NCBI GenBank assembly: GCA_013397115.1
Contig: VWZW01004129.1
Location: 186,001 to 250,000, forward strand
Direction: 5' to 3'
DNA from: Edolisoma coerulescens
Taxonomy: Eukaryota > Chordata > Aves > Passeriformes > Campephagidae
DNA: 64,000 nucleotides
In this document: one piece after another, positions 61,801 to 64,000 of the stretch
Layout: every line of letters begins with the position of its first letter
Position numbering within the stretch: position 1 is the first letter of the stretch
The notes under the pieces: generated by a model
Database searches by the model: none
What the model was told of the DNA's origin: nothing
Seen by the model: only the letters and a program-made list of their open reading frames with translations
Program-made: the position numbers and the translations under genes

Positions 61801-64000
61801 TTGGTGGGGATGTGGACTCTATTCACAATTAGGGCCTGTCTGTGGGTTGCTTTTGACGCGTGGCAGGTTACTTCAAAGAGGAACAGTGAAGGATCCATGT
61901 CAGTGCTGAATCTTGCTCAGGAGAAATAATAGAGATTGGCATGTTTTTTACTACATAGGTACTGTGTCAAACTCTGAGATCAGTTTTATATACTTTTCAG
62001 ACTAGCTGGGCCAGAGCAGCTGTATGCATAGCACTGAGATATACAGGATCAACTCTTGAGTCTGAGGAGTGCCTTAAAATCACCCATGCTGCTTAATTGC
62101 TATTTAACCAAAATGATGCATTCCTAGGCACACCTCAGTACACTTTAGGGGATGTGAATGAGGCTGCTCCCAAACACCCTGTTCCCAATGAGTTGTACAG
62201 ATGAGTATTTTGGAGTCTAGGCATGCAGACATGAGCTGTGTGCTGCCTGCTCTCCTCAGGGCCAGAGCAGGCTCTAGCCTGTTCCTAGAGACAGGCAGCT
62301 CCATCTGTCTGTCCCTGGGTGCTGTGGAGAAGGTGGTGAACTCCGGGTGTTTTCCGTGAGAGGAAGAAGCTGTTCTTTGCTCCCAATATGCTCTGTGGCT
62401 AAAATTACCTTTTGCTGTAACAGATGCCTTCCGGTAAGTCCAGGTCTCTGTGCTAGGATGGTCACACTGAGGAATAACATCCTGTTTCTTACAGCTTGCA
62501 TGAGATTCCTTTTGCCGACTTGCAGCATATGTTGATGAAACTCTCATGACCCTAAACACTATTTAAGCAATGCCTGTTCACTCTCCACTTTGGCTCAGGT
62601 GCCGTCACTACCTGAATTAAGGTCTGTTTTCATGTTAGGCAATCTCCATACTGCTTTTAACCCTCTGGGCACTATCTCAGGATATGAACCATGATGCAAA
62701 GTAGGGCTTTGTATCTCCATCTCGTATTTTGCCCAACTACATCAGGAAAGCTGACTCAGAAACAGGCAAACAGCTCACACTTGTAAGACTCTCACTGTGC
62801 TTACCCTGGCACAGGGGGCGTAAGTGGGGAAGACCCTTGGCACCCTCCTCTGCCTTAAGAAAGCCCCTGCAAACACCAAACAACATGTTCCTCATAGCAT
62901 CCCCCAGACCTGGTCCCTGGGCCACTGACGATTGTAAGAAGCAATGCTCCTGGTGTGGAGGAGTTGCCATGAAGGATCTCCGTGGGCACCTGACTGATTC
63001 GATTTGCAGAGTGACAGGGCACAAGACAGATGAGTCTGAGCACACATTCTCTGTCCAGAGACCTGACAAGTCTCTGCATCCTGTAGGGGACAAGACAAGG
63101 AGCCCACTGTGGACTCACGCGTGTCAAAGCAAGAGCCATCAATCTCTCTGCCCCTGCACTATCACAAAGGAACTGCCCCCAAAACCAGAGCAAACAGAAG
63201 TTGTGAGTCATTCCCTCCACAGTAGGACTGTACTGCAGACTGGAGACCTTGCAGTGAGCTTGCAGGACACTGAAAAACTCACTTGTCAGAGGAGGTTGAG
63301 ATCTAGGCTGTAACATCAACAACGTCTAAGCTTTGTCATGGGGAACAAACGTGGCAAGAGAAGACACAGAAATGGCTTCTCTGACCTGTCTCATCAAATG
63401 GGTCAATAATGTGCTGAACAACAGGCCTTGTGGGTTCCCCAGCAGAGCTGTAATCATGATTCAGTTTCTGAGGAACTTTATTCCCAGCAAGTGGAAGGAC
63501 TGCATAGTGCTGTCAACAGCACTCAGGCTTGTCTGGAACATAAAACGTGGAGCTTCCGGGAGAAGTTTGTTTTAAATAACATTTACCATGTAAAATTGTG
63601 CTCTGGGTTGTTCATTAGTAGTATTTATATAAAGGACATCACCATGGCATTGAGGAATTAAACATTAAAAGGACAGACTCCAAGCCTCTCAAAAACAATT
63701 AGAGTAAAAGCAGGGTAAATGAAAGAAAAAATATGGTAGATGATGTCAGAGTAATTGTTCCTGCTTTGAATCACTACTGGTGAGAGGAGAATAAAGCCTG
63801 AAGTGAAATGATCAGAACAAAACCAAAACAAAAGAGTAAAAACTGGGAATTAAAGGAATTAAAAGGAATTGTGTGGAGCCTCCCTCCATCTTCTTCAGGC
63901 CCTGCTGAGATGTAGAAGACCTAAAGCCCTATGAAACAGAATCAGAAGGTCAGATTTAGATGTCATTCAGGTTTGCACATATTTGAGATGTTGACCAGAT
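55885..64000. other. Non-coding DNA with scattered simple repeats
   Basis: No gene is supported in the last 8 kb. Minor repeats: A18 at 56841-56858, (TG)7 at 57775-57788, a pyrimidine tract at 60917-60938, an A12 run at 61491-61502, and three imperfect GGAATTAAA units at 63846-63871. The longest open frame of the window (62729-63313, 194 codons) is here. It is overlapped by minus frames of 118 and 155 codons and matches no family I recognise. Confidence 0.55.
56841..56858 (+). repeat. A18 homopolymer
   Basis: Eighteen consecutive A residues, preceded by 'tctagaaataag' and followed by 'gaaccag'. No retroposon body or polyadenylation signal was recognised immediately upstream. Confidence 0.95.

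Noticed and set aside
62729..63313. Longest open frame of the window, 194 codons
   Set aside because: No domain is recognised, and minus-strand frames of 118 and 155 codons overlap it. It lies in a GC-richer patch with few stops.

Overview
The window looks like nuclear DNA from a bird, most likely a passerine. The main evidence is several truncated CR1 LINE copies carrying the avian 3' end (a segment reading 'ggtcccttccaaccca' followed by ATTCTATG-type octamers). Overall repeat density is low, CpG is sparse, and the base composition is AT-leaning with occasional GC-richer patches, which also fits. The species cannot be determined from the sequence.

I find no protein-coding gene that I can support. 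Open frames are short (the longest is 194 codons), often open on both strands at once, and show no recognisable domain. The exceptions are two frames that run through CR1 and encode the decayed C-terminal end of its ORF2. No tRNA, rRNA, snRNA or known microRNA was recognised. The window is therefore intergenic or lies inside a very large intron. One 21-nt candidate microexon (35048-35068), with a strong branch point, pyrimidine tract and AG and a moderate donor, is the only hint of the second option.

Layout: 0-11 kb is plain non-coding DNA with one CR1 3' end at 4.8 kb. A MIR-like remnant lies at 11.1 kb. AT-rich blocks that look like conserved non-coding elements occur near 14.8-15.1, 17.9-18.0, 32.8-33.3, 35.0-35.25, 39.35-39.6, 52.15-52.5 and 53.2-53.55 kb; this is a judgement by eye and untested. 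A 30-bp perfect palindrome sits at 21.3 kb. Two purine/pyrimidine microsatellites sit at 27.7 and 28.5 kb. Two old CR1 fragments flank a 12-bp-arm hairpin at 36.6-37.2 kb. A cluster of very old amniote repeats lies at 42.8-43.9 kb: a nearly complete CORE-SINE of the MIR type, then a foldback element, then a T18 tract. Younger CR1 copies lie at 45.8, 54.0 and 55.6 kb, and another MIR remnant at 50.1 kb. The last 8 kb holds only simple repeats.

There is no operon, CRISPR, phage or mobile-gene system here. The points worth following are the palindrome, the candidate microexon with its flanks, the retained ancient SINE and foldback element, and the putative conserved blocks.
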